Source: Parus major
Lineage: Eukaryota; Chordata; Aves; Passeriformes; Paridae
Direction of reading: 5' to 3'
Length of the DNA: 64,000 nucleotides
NCBI RefSeq assembly: GCF_001522545.3
Contig: NC_031768.1
Coordinates: 8,577,403-8,641,402 of the forward strand
The stretch's first letter is position 1. Every line of letters begins with the position of its first letter. The notes under the pieces were generated by a model, which worked only from the letters and a program-made list of their open reading frames with translations, ran no database searches and was not told where the DNA came from. This document shows positions 1-13,990 of this stretch, in pieces. The position numbers and the translations under genes are program-made.

Positions 1-2925
1 TGATGTCTTGGCATCCCAGGTGAGTTTTAGGCAATGGAAAGGTCTGAGGAATCACAGAGAGTCAATACATAATATCTCTGTTGGATGGTACAGCTGTGCA
101 GGGAGTCCAAAATGGCATTGACCTTGTGGATGCTACGATGTGATAACGAGAACTGGTTATGGCTTTTCACTGACATCAGCTGTTCATTCCCATGGAGAAT
201 AAATGCAAAGGAACACAAGGAGAATTTTATATTAAAGTGTTGAACTCTATGTACTCAGGCCCTGTCATGTCCACCTTACTTGGATCTTAGTTTGTTCCTA
301 GCATACAGGATAAGTATTATAGATATTTCTTTGCAGATACAAGTGCTTACATTAAAAAATAAAAATAAACCTTGTTTTATCTTACTTTTTGATCTCTTGA
401 GCTGTTTTCATAATCTCCCTCTGCCTGTGCATAATGTCTGGCACTTGCTTCAGTTTAAATGCCAAAGCAACTCTTATCCAGATATCAGCCTCTTCTGGAT
501 CATTAATGAAGATAATAAATAAGGCTGGTTGCTACATCAGTCCTTTATTAGTACTTATGATTAGCTTTGCTTGTGGTCTTTCAGCCAATTCCAAATCCAC
601 CATGTCCCCGTCCAAGCCAGCATGAATTAAGTTTTCAAAGAAGATTATCTTTGACAATGCATCAAAAGACCTATTCATATGTAAACAAGACATTGGCTAC
701 TTTCATCAGCCACTAATTTTATGATTCTGTTGTTTACAACAAGTGATCTTGCTTGTCTCAAAAGACTTCTTTATTCTATGTCATGCTACTTTATATGCAC
801 AGTTCTACTATGTAGATCTTTGTGAGGCATGTGGCACCTGGAAGTGTGTCTAAATATTTGCTGCTGAGGAACAATGTGGCTACCTGTGAAATTAGTTAAA
901 TGGGGTAAATGACACAACAGCATCACTCACAGGCTAACTAAGGCATAAATCAGCCACTCTGAAGTAGCACCAGCACTGCCTTCAAGCAGGGGGAATTCTA
1001 GAGAACTCCATGCTGGCATCATGCCAATTTTACTTTGTGTGATGATCTGCAATTTGTGCCATGCCAATAAGCCCCTGAATAGAAATATCAACTAAAGCTA
1101 CAGGAAGAATGCTGACAACATAATGCAGGAAAACCAGATGAAGGTGATCAAGTCCTCTGAGTCATCTGAATTTTACTCTATCCTTAGACTGTGGGAGCAG
1201 CCTGATGTAGTAAAAAACCTGATGTTCTGTATGTGGCTCCCAGAAAATCCAGGGCACATTGACAAGATGGCTCTGAAGCAAAAGAGAGTAACAAAAGAGT
1301 TTCCAGTGGCATACAGTGCCATTAGCATTGCCTGGAAATATGCCCATAACTCCAAATACAATCCAAGTTGTATTTCAGATACAGACAGTCACTTATAATT
1401 CAACACTGCCACATTTCAAGGGCAGAGTAAGAGTCATGGAATTTATTTGAGGAAATGTGGAATACTGTGCTCTTTAAAACGTAGCTTACTTGGTAAGTAA
1501 TGGGATTATTATCTGTACTTTTCTCCTAGTTGAAAGATTGCCATTTGCTACTATAATAGAATTAGGAAAATTTTATCAGTCTTCCCTTTGTGCTACTTTT
1601 TCTCAGTTCTCAGTAAACCAAGCAGACTATGGGAAAAAGAGACTGCTGTGTCAGAAGGAACAGTTCAGATTACTCTAAGAGTTCAAACCTCACACAGCAA
1701 GAAGGAAGAATAAGAGCCATGAGACAAATCACACCACTGCCAACAGTAATGAAGAAATATTCACAGCACTTGGCCATTAGCTTGCATGTAATTAAATAAC
1801 AGGAATTATTATTACCTCATGTTACAGATGACACACATTGCCCTGGGAGCACTCAGTGCAGGATTTGTCATTTTACATGACTGTTCTCTGCAGCCCCACA
1901 GGAGGAACTGAGCAACGTGAGACAGGAGGGCCCCACACAGCTATTTCTGGACCTACAAATCACAAAGTGTGTTTTCCAAGGCAAGCTTTTTAAGTCAAAA
2001 TACATGTATCTAGAACTCTTTACCAGATGCCTTTCATACCCTATTTTGTGTGCTTAATATTCTGATGCCCTTGGAATAAAACAGCTTCACTTCAAGGGCC
2101 CAGAAGGACGCTGAAGTTGTCTGATGTCTGTCATGCAGAATCTGAAAGATTCCACAAAAATAACGACAGAAAAGAACCTCCCTCACAGCCCCCGTGCTTG
2201 AGGGGTGTTCTGGCCATCTGCAGACACTGTTTGAAGAATGTTTTATCATCCCCTGGCCTGTAATTCAGCTTTCAGAAAAAGGTTTTGTCTTTTTCCCCAG
2301 ATGCATCCTTGGCTGCCCACACACCACATGGGACAGGGAACTCTCCTCCTCCACTGGCCAACAGCAGCCTGAGGTGTTCGATTGACAGTCAGGAGATAAT
2401 GTTCCTGCAGTGCAGGGGCACAGGCACTTCCAGGGTATTTCCTGTCTTCTTTCAATGGTGGGAAATGGTCTAGCTCCTACAATCATCCTGGCATTTTCAC
2501 TGACAGACACTCTGAGCTGCAGGGCTGTGAGGCCCTTGAGAAGCCTTTGTTTTGCAGCATCCACTAAACCAGAGGAAAAAATAAATCTTTATACCAAAAC
2601 TTTTCAGATCCACAAACTTCCCAATTACCTGTCAGAACCAGGAATGATTTTGTCAAACCTTAATATTTAGCTACTAAGAGAAGATTCTGCCCTTCCTTGA
2701 TAATGATAAAGACTGACAAGAAGGACTGTGGTGCTGAGTGGGTCCTTTTGACACTTCTGGATTTCCCTACTTGCAACTACAAGAGAAAAAAACTGCAATC
2801 CTTCACCCATTCAAAGTACTAGAGGAAGTCAGAGGAGTTGGAATGACATTGTGAGCCAGCCTTTGGGGGAAAGAGGCAAACAGAGCAGGAATGAGTGTGT
2901 TTTTTCCATGTACTAACTGAGGGAT
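1..2925. other. LANCL3 intron 1, part (no gene seen)
   Basis: This stretch lies downstream, in the minus-strand sense, of LANCL3 coding exon 1 and is inferred to be first-intron sequence. No reading frame here resembles LANCL3 exon 2 or any other protein I recognise; the short frames are of chance length. No repeat family was recognised. Confidence 0.6.
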
Positions 2926-2929
2926 TGCT

Positions 2930-3290
2930 CAGCCTGGAGAAGAGAAGGCTCTGGAGATTTCATCAATGTGTATAAACACCTGACAGGGGAGAGCAGAGGT
3001 GCCAGAGCCACTTCCTAGCAGTGCCCACTGACAGAAAATTCTACTTAAATACAAAAATGTGAACTATACTCTACTAAGCTAAACTCTACTTAAATATAAA
3101 AAGAAAGCCTTTTACTGTAAGGGTGGCCAAGGGCATGACCAGGTTGCCAAGGAAAGGCACTGAGCAGAGCAATTCAAAACCAAGTGGTCACAGCCGTGGG
3201 CAATCTGCTCTTGTGGACCCTGCTCTGAGCAAGAGGCTGGACCAGAACATGTCCAGAGGTGCCTTCCAGCTGTGGCCATGTTTTAACCCT
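2930..3290 (+). mobile_element. CR1 LINE 3' fragment (degraded)
   Basis: The sequence follows the 3' untranslated part of avian CR1. It opens with CTCAGCCTGGAGAAGAGAAG, continues with a segment about life-span of 'caatgtgtataaa' and 'cagtgcccactgacag' type, and ends with 'ctggaccagaacatgtccag', close to the CR1 phrase for tggaccagatgacctccag. The middle, around 3045-3110, is AT-rich and diverged. It is inserted in LANCL3 intron 1 opposite to the gene. Confidence 0.75.
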
Positions 3291-4510
3291 ACAACTGAGC
3301 CAAATCCAAACCTGAGTATGCTCATCCACTGTTCAGATAGATGGTGTCGATTTTATTCATTTAGAGACCCTTAGATTCAAGTCCAAGTTTGACTCAGCTG
3401 AGTTGTGTTTTGTGTTTATTTAAAATATTTGCTTTATAAAAATAAGATAGCAGTTCCACAGTGCTTAGAGAACAAAATTGAAGCAGGACAAGTGCATCCA
3501 CACTACAACTCTGTGTTTTGTCTTCTGGATGTGTAGCAGTTAAATTAGCATTATTTCCAGGCGTTTTTGATGGTGTAATAAAAAACATGTATGGATGAAA
3601 ATGGCAGTTTGGCATAAGAAAGTTCATGATTGATTCAGCTCTGCAAGGCCAAAAACAGACAAATCAATATTTATTTAAAGAGCCTGAACAAGTTTCTTTT
3701 TCTGTTCTACTGCTAAGAATTTTCCCTGAGTTCATATTTGACCAACTTAGATCAAATTTAAACAGCTCCACTTGGAATGTGTATCTTGCAGTCCATTGCT
3801 ATTGTAACTGGAATTTTGACTATTTTATCACTGGCTTAGTCTTTGAAAACTAAAGCAAGTATTGCATTAGCCATTTCACAGATGGCAAAAAGAAAAGACA
3901 ACACTGAGCCTTATCTATACATTAGCAACTAAAGTAAATCACAAGAACAGACTAAATTTAACCTCAAGACACTTCAGATTTCACTTAGTCCTTGATTTCT
4001 AATGCAGACAAAATAATTTACTTAATACAGCCCTCTCAAATGTATTGTTCCAAGTGTACTTCCACAAAAGAACTCTTATCACTTCACAGATGTCCCCTGG
4101 AGATGTAATGGCACACCTCAACCTACAATGCAGAATAACATATTCCCAGTTTTATTCAGGGAACAAAGGAAAAGAGATTCTCTAGTTGGCATTAATGACA
4201 CAAAGCTCCTTCAGCTGAAGAAGCTTCTCATCTTGCATATCACAGCACAGTGTTCAATGATTCCCTGTCTCCACATGACCCCTACCTACTTCACTTGTTC
4301 AGACACTTTTCCTAAAGAATACCTGTCCATGAGCTGCAGCCCTCAAAAGGCTGCTGGATAATAGCAGGTCATGAGCTGGAGGTGAGTCAGTGTCACGCTG
4401 GTGTGAGATACAAACACCTCACTCAGCTCTGTATATGGAAAAAAGACCTGGAAGAAACAGAGTTATCTCTTTGCTGAACTAGAAAGACCTTTGCCAGAAC
4501 CATGTGTCCA
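3291..4510. other. LANCL3 intron 1, part (nothing recognised)
   Basis: AT-rich intronic sequence between two CR1 fragments. No exon, RNA gene or repeat family was recognised. Confidence 0.5.
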
Positions 4511-4514
4511 ATTT

Positions 4515-4980
4515 CTGGCACTCTTCAGGAAAGGCTGGAGGGAGACTGGCAGAGTGCAATGGGAATGACCAGAGATGTAGAAAACGTGACACACATGGGA
4601 AAATTGGAAGGATTAGGATTGTTTAGGGTAGGAAAAAAATAAGGGCAAAAATTGTAATAGTCTTGAATTATAATAAAAAGAGCTTCTGCAGAGAGGAACA
4701 GTTTCTTGCTGTTTCTCCATGGAGAGGACAAGGAAAACCAGGCTTAAATTACAGCAAGATTCAGATTAGTCATTAGGCTGGACTTTCTAACAAAGCAGTG
4801 TGTCAGACATCCAGGGCAGACTGCGGATCCCTCATCACTGCCTGGGGTATGAAGAGCAGGTCAGGGAGGGGCTGCCAGGAATGACAGGCACAGGTACACC
4901 TTCCTGTGGGCTAGATGGCAGCCTAAATTACCTCTCAAGGTCCCTGTCAACTTTGTGGTAGGGATATTATTTGGTTGTCA
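4515..4980 (+). mobile_element. Old CR1-type LINE fragment
   Basis: This is a strongly diverged CR1-like segment in the plus sense. Recognisable pieces are 'gcttaaattacagcaag...cagattagtcattaggctgga' near 4742-4788, 'gggctgccaggaatgacagg' near 4868-4887 and 'gggctagatggcagcc...ctctcaaggtccctgtcaact' near 4908-4951. These correspond in order to the end of older CR1 subfamilies. Divergence is higher than in the CR1 copies at 17 and 25 kb, so this is an older insertion. Confidence 0.6.
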
Positions 4981-7900
4981 GGACAGAGCAGACAAACTGC
5001 AGAACGCCACCAGTATGAAATATACAATAATTACCATCTTCCAATTCTGCACTGACCCACCAGCACAGAGCTGCTTTGTCCTGTGCTTCTTCTAGACCCA
5101 GACTACACACTTTTAACAGCAGCTTTCATTTCCTTGATGCTGAAATCTAGATATGACCAGCACATTCCCAATCTATAATCCTCAACCATGTTAACATTGT
5201 GCCAATGAGGGACTGGAAGCATCCTGTGAAGAAAAAAGATTAGCCACACAAAATAACTAAATGCCTTGGACAGACAGAAGGTGTATTTATCTGCCTCATT
5301 TTTTATCCTCCCAGATAATTCAATGCTATCAGACATCCATTCCATCTCACTCATGATCCACTGTTCTTCAACAAGAGATACCAAGCCATTAAAATGAAGA
5401 ATTCAGGAATGCTGATCTACTGCAAAAATAGATTTATGGTTCTCTCAGACATCAAAATATACTGAGCTGAGAAACACCAAATGACTCAACCACAGCTTGG
5501 ACTGCTATTAAAATACTTTTTGATCATGTTTGCCTAAAATGAAACAGCTATTTTAATTATTTTGCCGTGGTACTCCAGCTCACTAACTATCAATTGAAAA
5601 TAAGCCTACAACATAGATAAGAAATAACTGTTTTTGACAAGATATCATCCCTGAGCTCTGCTGTAATGGACTGGACAGAAGGTTACACAACATCACTCGG
5701 TGCTTAATCTCATGCTTGTCAATAGTCAAAGAATTCCCTGCCATGACAGACACAGACAAAGACATATTTTGACAGATCATCTTATCAAAAATAGTGACCT
5801 AATTGCATATATTGAATTCCATTTTTTAAAAAAGGGGTAGAATAGAGAAGTTGGGTGACAGCAGGACCATGGGACTTGCCCATCTTGATTGGCTCCCTGA
5901 GCCTCTCAACAGAGCTTCAATACTGCTCCGAGGCAAGGCTGAGAACCTGCTCTGCAATCTTTACACAGCCTGCCAAAGGGGCTGTAGGCTGATTTTAAAC
6001 CTGTCCAGCTGAATTAACAGAGAAAAGTGGGATCTACTGATTTAATGAAGACAAGACAAAAGGAGTGGATCTTTTTTACATCTGCACCCTGCCAGTTGTG
6101 GTGCATCACTGTGCTACACCTTTACATAAAAATCTAATGTTCTAACAAGGTGTATTAAATGGCCACAGAGGAACTTACAGATTTACTTTTATTCCTCTAT
6201 CTCAGTGTTGTGAAGTACTGAGAATGTTATTACAAAGTAACTGTTGTCAGTCTGGTGCTCTTTTCTTCCTCCCTCGTGCAGCTCAGTCCTTCATATTCCT
6301 GCTTCTTTAGCTTGGTACCAAAGTAAAGTTTACTAACAGCGTTACTGTTTAGGTTACACATTGATTTATAGTATTATATGCACGTAACAGGAAAATATCA
6401 GTGTCAGAAGTACAGCAGTGTTTGTGAAAAAGCCTGTATTTGCTTCCAGACATCAGCAGTTTTCTCAGTCATTCCTTAAAGAAAATATGGAATATAACAC
6501 ATAAGGCTGTGCTCTGATTTGTAAGCACTGAATGTGATGACAGCTATTTTTGTAAATGTATGAGCGTATGCTAAGAGAATATGGGGACAGAAGAGTGACA
6601 AACAAAAAACAAGCAGACAAAAATAGTAATTTTCCTTAACAAAATGTAGCTTACTCCTCTGCTTGTCCTCTTCTCCCTGTGTTTACTGTTCTGTTGAACT
6701 TTTACCTTCTTCTAAATTGAGTACATTGGCCATCAGATTTCCACCAGTCTGTCAAAGAACTTGATTTTAGTTTCAAATCACCCCTACTCTGGGGACTACA
6801 TTGTTTCTTGCTTTTTTCCCTTCAGCCTTGAGTTCTGCTACCCCCTGCACCTTTCCATTTTTCTGTTTTTGCCAGCAACTAGTTCTTTTGCTTTTTAAAT
6901 AATTTTTAAATTATCTCTTTCTTTGCCTCTCTGTTCAGCCTCTGTCAAACATCTTTTTTCCCCATGTCTGCCTGTCTCTGCCTCCACACACTCCACCTCA
7001 TAAGCATGTTTGATATGCACACTCTTCCTTTCTGCTGTGTCATCCAGTGCTACCTGTGAGTTAACACAGCTAACTGTGGCTTTTGGTCCTGTGTAAGAAC
7101 CAGGCAAAAAAACCATGAGGGGAAAACATCAGTGTCAAATATTGCTACCTGTAGAAACACAGTAATGTAATAAAGTTCTTTGGTGTACGCATAAAATACA
7201 ACACACAAAAATCTGAAAACCCAAGGCAATAAAGTGTGCCACCAAAGTGAGCCCAAGTAACGAATGCTGTGAAAAACAGCGGCTCCCAGCCCTGCCCTGC
7301 ACCTCCCTGCCAGAGAGATGCCCTTCTTCAAACAATGATGGCTCCAGATGCTTCCAGAGATTCAGGCACCAGACACACTCCACAGGTCCAAGTAACTGCC
7401 CAGCACCTTTCCACAAACACGCCCTCATTTCAGTTCCTCTGCTTTGTTCTGCAGCTCTCACCTTCAAGCCAGAGGCAGCGCTGCAGAGGGCAGGGACCCT
7501 GCCTTCAACACCTCTGCACCGACCAGCTCCAAAGAGTGACCTCAAAGATCTCCATGGGGAAAATGAGGAAGGTGACCGAACTAACAAAGTTTAATAGTTA
7601 AATGCTGGCATATGAAATTTAAAGGAGTCAGGAGAAGGATGGGGAAGTAGAGATCTATTCCAGATACAAGAGATGCCTCTGCATAAATATATTTCCATTT
7701 TCTTAAAAAAAATGTCTCTTACTATAACATCAGTATTACCACCTGGGCTGCTTTTTCAGCAGAAAGATGCTGCTGCATAGGCAAAAGTTCTCCAACAGCA
7801 CAAAGAGGTACAGAGACACAGCACTGCTTTTGTACAGAACTGTCTTTTTAATACCGCTCTTCAGCTATAAGTGGTTGAAATCCGTATTTCTGCAGCAGAA

Positions 7901-10900
7901 TACATAACTTATGTCACTTAACTTATGTCAATCAAACCTCCAATTTCAGCAGGATCCAGTCCGTATTACAGTGGTTTTTTTGCTGGCTGGTAAACAGTGC
8001 ACTTGAAATTCAACATTTTCAAGCTCTGGTTTTCTACTTTTAGTCTACAGCTGAATATTCAGGGTCCACTGCATTGAACTGAATCCAGCCATTATCAAGA
8101 TGTTCCCATCTCCCAATCTGAAGGCTGTTAAAATAAAAAAGACGCGCACTGGCTTGCTGAAGAGAAACAGAAAAATGCTGAAATGTACACCTGAATTATT
8201 TCAGGTTCCTTAAAAAAAAAAATCCAGATTCTAATAATTCCCTTTGTTTTACAGTTTACTTTAGAAAAACATGGTTTTCAATGGCTGGTTTAAATTCATC
8301 AATTTAAGCAAACCAATGCAAAATTTATCCCCTGTGTGTAATTTTGGAAACCATGGCTAGGAGACTGTACATTTAAAAGAGGCAGGCTAGAATAAAAAGA
8401 TTTTATCTTTACTGCTAACTCATTTTAATTCTCTGGCAAAAAAAGACATCCTGGCTGTGTAGTGGCCTGTGTGAAATGAAATAATGAAATCAGCACAGTC
8501 CCAGCTAGCACCACAATATCAGACATTTCAAACACCACAACGTTTCATATAAACTGGCAAATTGTTCCACAGAGAGAAAGGACTTTAATGGCCACAGTGA
8601 AAGAATGAAATCTCACCTCAAAGGCCAACCCTCCCCTTTCAGGTGCAGGTGAGATTAAAAGCCTGACACAGGGATTCTGCACTAGGCACTTGGAGGAGCA
8701 TCAGTTTTGTGGGTATTTTGCTGCTCTCCCTTCGAAGATCTTCAATTTGTATACCTTTCAGAAACACTATGTTCAGCATTAATACATCTACATTCCACGT
8801 TAAAGAGTTGCAAATGAACATGTTCTAGGCAAGACTCAGAAAGATTCTTCCTCTCACAGTTTCCAGTTTTCTCCTAAGAGATTGAAAGAAAAGGAAAAAG
8901 TGGAGCAAAGCAGTCTACAATAATGGTCTTTAAACACTCACTGACTATCTGAAGGGAAGGCTCTAAGGAACCAATAACATCATCTAGAACTGTCTGAGGA
9001 GCTGAAAGAAAACAGTTTTCATTCATTTGTATCCAGAATATTACAAAATACACACTGGTTGGACCCAGTTCCACACACTGCAACATCCATCCATTCCACT
9101 GCCTTTTAAAATAACACCTGACCCTTCCCTTGCTCTGGCACCCAGATTCCAGACATCCCACAGCAGTTCTGCTCCTGCTTTTGTACAGAACTGGTGTACT
9201 CGTTGAGCTTGATTTGCAACCTCCTGAGGTCCAAGACTAAAGAGGCTCTGGTGACAAATGGCAGCCAGGATAAGAATGGTTTTCAGCAGGGCCCTACACT
9301 CAATGAGGTCCTGCTAGAAAGACCATGGCCCTTTCTGGGCCATATGACAGAATATCAGAATATCAGAATTGTGCACACTCTGACAGGATAACACCCCTGG
9401 AAACGCACACCAGCTCACGACCTAGCACTATCTGGAAAAGGAAACTGAGATGTCCCTCTGCCACAGAGACAGGAAGCTTAACCACTGTGCTATGAGAGCC
9501 TCTACAGGCTCTTGAGACACCCCAGTGCCTCAGTCCTGGAGGAAACAGGTTTGGCCACGTTGCTGCCACAGTGTGCTGTTTCACCCTGTCACCCCTGCAG
9601 CTGCAGCAAGGGTCTCTCACAGGGTCCCCAAAGTCTTTTGGAACCAGGGTCTCCAATGGAATCACAGCACAGGCTGTGCAAAATGCTGCCCTGTCTCCTA
9701 CAGTGGAAATCAGTTGAGCCCATCCATACAGTCAGTTATTAAAAGATAACCCAAGCTGTGCTAAAAGGCAGCAACATCTTTAGCAGATGGTAATACAAGG
9801 AGCCACTTGAACTTCCGTACCTTTTCCTCTGTCATCTGACAGTTACATTGCCAGAAGGGAGTGCAACGACCATGGCACACCATGCTCCATCAACCACGAA
9901 ATGGGACAGAAGCACCACAGAGAAAAATCGAGGAGAGGATAAAATATCATCCAAACAGAGGGATGGGACCACCATTTTAACTGTCTTACTGCTGTTTGCC
10001 CAAGCAGAGAGTGAGTGAAGGTAATTAAAAGCAGGACTGACAGATTTCCCCAAGGACACACAATGAACCAACTACAAGCATTAGAAAAAGACGTACTTAA
10101 GAGAGAATAAAAGAAAATTTTTCCCTCTGAATGGTGAAAACACAGCAGTAAAGGACAGCTAAAGTACATTCACCTTATACAAATGACACATTTCTTCTGC
10201 CAAAACAATATTTTATCCCTCTGTGTCTGGGATGCACTGACTGCAATATACTGGAAATTAAAGAAGGGATGAAAATAAACATCTTTCCTAATGCACAGTG
10301 CATCATGAAAGTCAAATCCTGTTAAGCCTTGACTGCTGAAGTAATCCTTACTCATGCAAAAAGTCCCAATTAATTAATCAGGGAAAAATGCTGTATTAGC
10401 CTAAAAATCTGAAAACCAGCTGGATGCAAATGCTTTTTTCACATGAGGTCGGTGTTATCCAACAGACTGGATCCATCAGGACAGTCCATTAACTTCACGA
10501 AGAACATGTGGAGCTTAAAGACACCAGGAATCTTTAGCAAGAAATTGAAGTATTGAGGCAAAACATCCGAGCTAAACTTGAGTTTGCTGAAATAAAGCTG
10601 TCTCCTTCTGTCCCTACCTGGATTAAACAAAAAACAAACCCAAGACATAAATTATAGAATTCCCTCAAAAGGTTTTTTTCAAGGACAAGTGATTTCTCAT
10701 ATATAGGTCACCATTTGACTCCTTCAGAGGAAAAATCCATGCGGGCTGCAGCGGCTGTGTTTCAGTGTAAGGAATGGATTTCAGTTTGTGCTGGAAATAT
10801 TCGCTCAGTGTCCTCAAAAAAAAAAAAGCACAAAAAAAAAAGCACAAAAAAAAAAAAAGAACGTGGGTAACAAGAAAACATGCTGCAATGAGCCATGTGA

Positions 10901-12885
10901 GGCTGTGCACAATCAAATTACAGGAGGTAGCATTTTCCAGCGGTTCGAATCACAAGATATTGCTTCTATTCTGGGATGTACCTGGCTTACAGTTTGACCT
11001 TGAGTAATAAATGACATGAACTCTCTCTGGGCATCCCTTTCTTCATTTGTAAAAAGATGCAGCGTTTGGTCTGGCAATGTACTAATTAAAATAATTCTGT
11101 AGTAGGCTGGGAATATTTATCAAAGGACACAAATTTTGCTCAAGCTTGAGTACATACAGACTAGAAATCATAATTCTCCTCACAAAGAAGCAAAATATTT
11201 CAGTTGCAAGTTCTTTAAAATCTTTATTAAAATTAAAAAGTTTAATTTGATTTTATTAATGATTAATGGTGTGCTTTGTTTCTTGCACTATGGATTTAAA
11301 ATTATGATGTATTTGACAGAAGAAATAATACTATAGAAGGACGTTAGGTAATCAATTAAAACATCAGCAAGGGGTCACAGGATACATTTTTTTGGCAAAA
11401 TAGCAATTAACCCATCTGCTAAATAGATTCCACAGTAAGTGCATACCTGTGCTTATCTGTAGGGATGTTTAACTCTTTACAGCTGTGTTTAGCACAATTT
11501 TTCACCAAGCAAGCAAATAAAGGAGAGCTCTCCCATTGCTCATGCTGCCTGTGAGAGGTGACTGCACCCACTCTCCCGACTGTTTAGCAATTGCTCTCAG
11601 GGATGTCAGCCAAATGGAAAAAGCATTAAATAAAGCAGTAGAGTGCAGAATACCACCTCCTCCTGCTGGAATGTCACAACACCATCACAAGCACTGACAC
11701 ACTTGTGTGCTGAACACACTTGCCCAGTGCAAATGGAACCAACAGGGATGGCTTCTTCATGAGAAACCATCCCTTCAGGCAGGTGCTGCTGCACAATGGA
11801 TTGTGATGTGTCTACAAAACTTTCCTGCCATGGAAAAGGCCATCAAAATGAAGAGTTTGGTTATGTTATGGTTGCAAATAACAGAACCATGTTTATGGTT
11901 ATGACTGTCAGACAATCCTGTACAAAGTAATAGCAGGCTTGGTACACTACTTGAAATGCTTAGTGTGGTTACAGATTCTAGCTCAAGGCAATCACAGTAT
12001 TTAACTGACTTAACATTCTTCCTGGCTTCTCTGGATACCCTCAAGCCTCCTGAGACCTCCATTAAGTGAATTTCCTCAGACTCCAATTGCAATGACTGGT
12101 ATTGGATGGGGCAGAGCCACTGGTTTTTACATCATTTATTTACTTATAAATACATCTTGCTTCCTCTCCTGGGAGGGAAGAAAGCCAGAAGCATATGAAC
12201 TTGCAAATCAGTGATTAACCGAGGAAACACAGATTGGACTTGACAAGAGGACAGGGCAAAAAAAATCTACCAACTGCCTGCTCAGATACCACACTGACCA
12301 CTTGGTAACAATCACCACAGCAAACACAATCAGTTGCAATAGTTACTATGCCATAATCAGTGGAAGCTCTGAATTGTCAGCTGAACTGTACTGACAATGA
12401 CAATGTCCTGGGGTAAAGTCCCGACTACTGAATCAAACACTGTATTGAACCATAACCACATCTCATGCTTACAGCAAGAAATCCCTGCTCTCATTCATGA
12501 AAAGCACCAAAATACACGGCCAGAATTCCAAAAGTCTGTATGCTGGGGTTAGCAAGACCAAATGCCTCTGAAAATCTGGTTCCTTGCTTAGAAATTATAG
12601 CACAGCACCGCTTAGTATTACAGGGTTCCTCACTCTGTTTTATTCATGCTATTTCTTTTCTCACCCACTTCATTTTACGGAAATACTCTTGAAAAGCCCG
12701 GGGTGGCTTCTCAAGTAGTTCACCACCCGGCAACCAACAACTGATGCTTTCGGTGTGTCCCGGGATGCAGGGCTCCGCTCCACAGCCGGGACCCCATCCC
12801 GTTCCCTCTGGCCAAAGCCGCATCTTTTCATTGAGGGGAGGACCGCTGAGGAGGAACAGCTACCAGGGAATTCGCTCCCAGGGGG
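4981..12885. other. LANCL3 intron 1, main part
   Basis: About 7.9 kb of intronic sequence. I looked on the minus strand for the conserved second half of LANCL3, which carries the zinc-binding Cys and Cys-His residues, and did not find it. Frames up to 150 residues occur around 7135-7600, where the base composition is richer in GC, but they overlap on both strands and match no family I know. No other repeat family was recognised apart from the A-rich tract listed separately. Confidence 0.5.
10816..10859. repeat. A-rich interrupted repeat
   Basis: Three runs of A (12, 10 and 13 bases) are separated by two GCAC tetramers. It is a simple A-rich tract in LANCL3 intron 1. On the minus strand, where the gene is transcribed, it reads as three poly-T runs separated by GTGC. 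Confidence 0.9.
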
Positions 12886-12949
12886 CTCTGAAGCTGGTCC
12901 CCGAAAGTGCGAGCTGCAGACAGCCGCGGCACGGCTGCGTGCCCCTCTA

Positions 12950-13957
<1,008 letters not shown>

Positions 13958-13990
13958 CTAAGACACGCGAGGGACCGACCCGGTTCTGGT

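Noticed and set aside
9440..9520. tRNA-like string (cttaaccactgtgctatgag)
   Set aside because: Only a short match to the D-arm side is present, with no B-box at the right distance and no tail.
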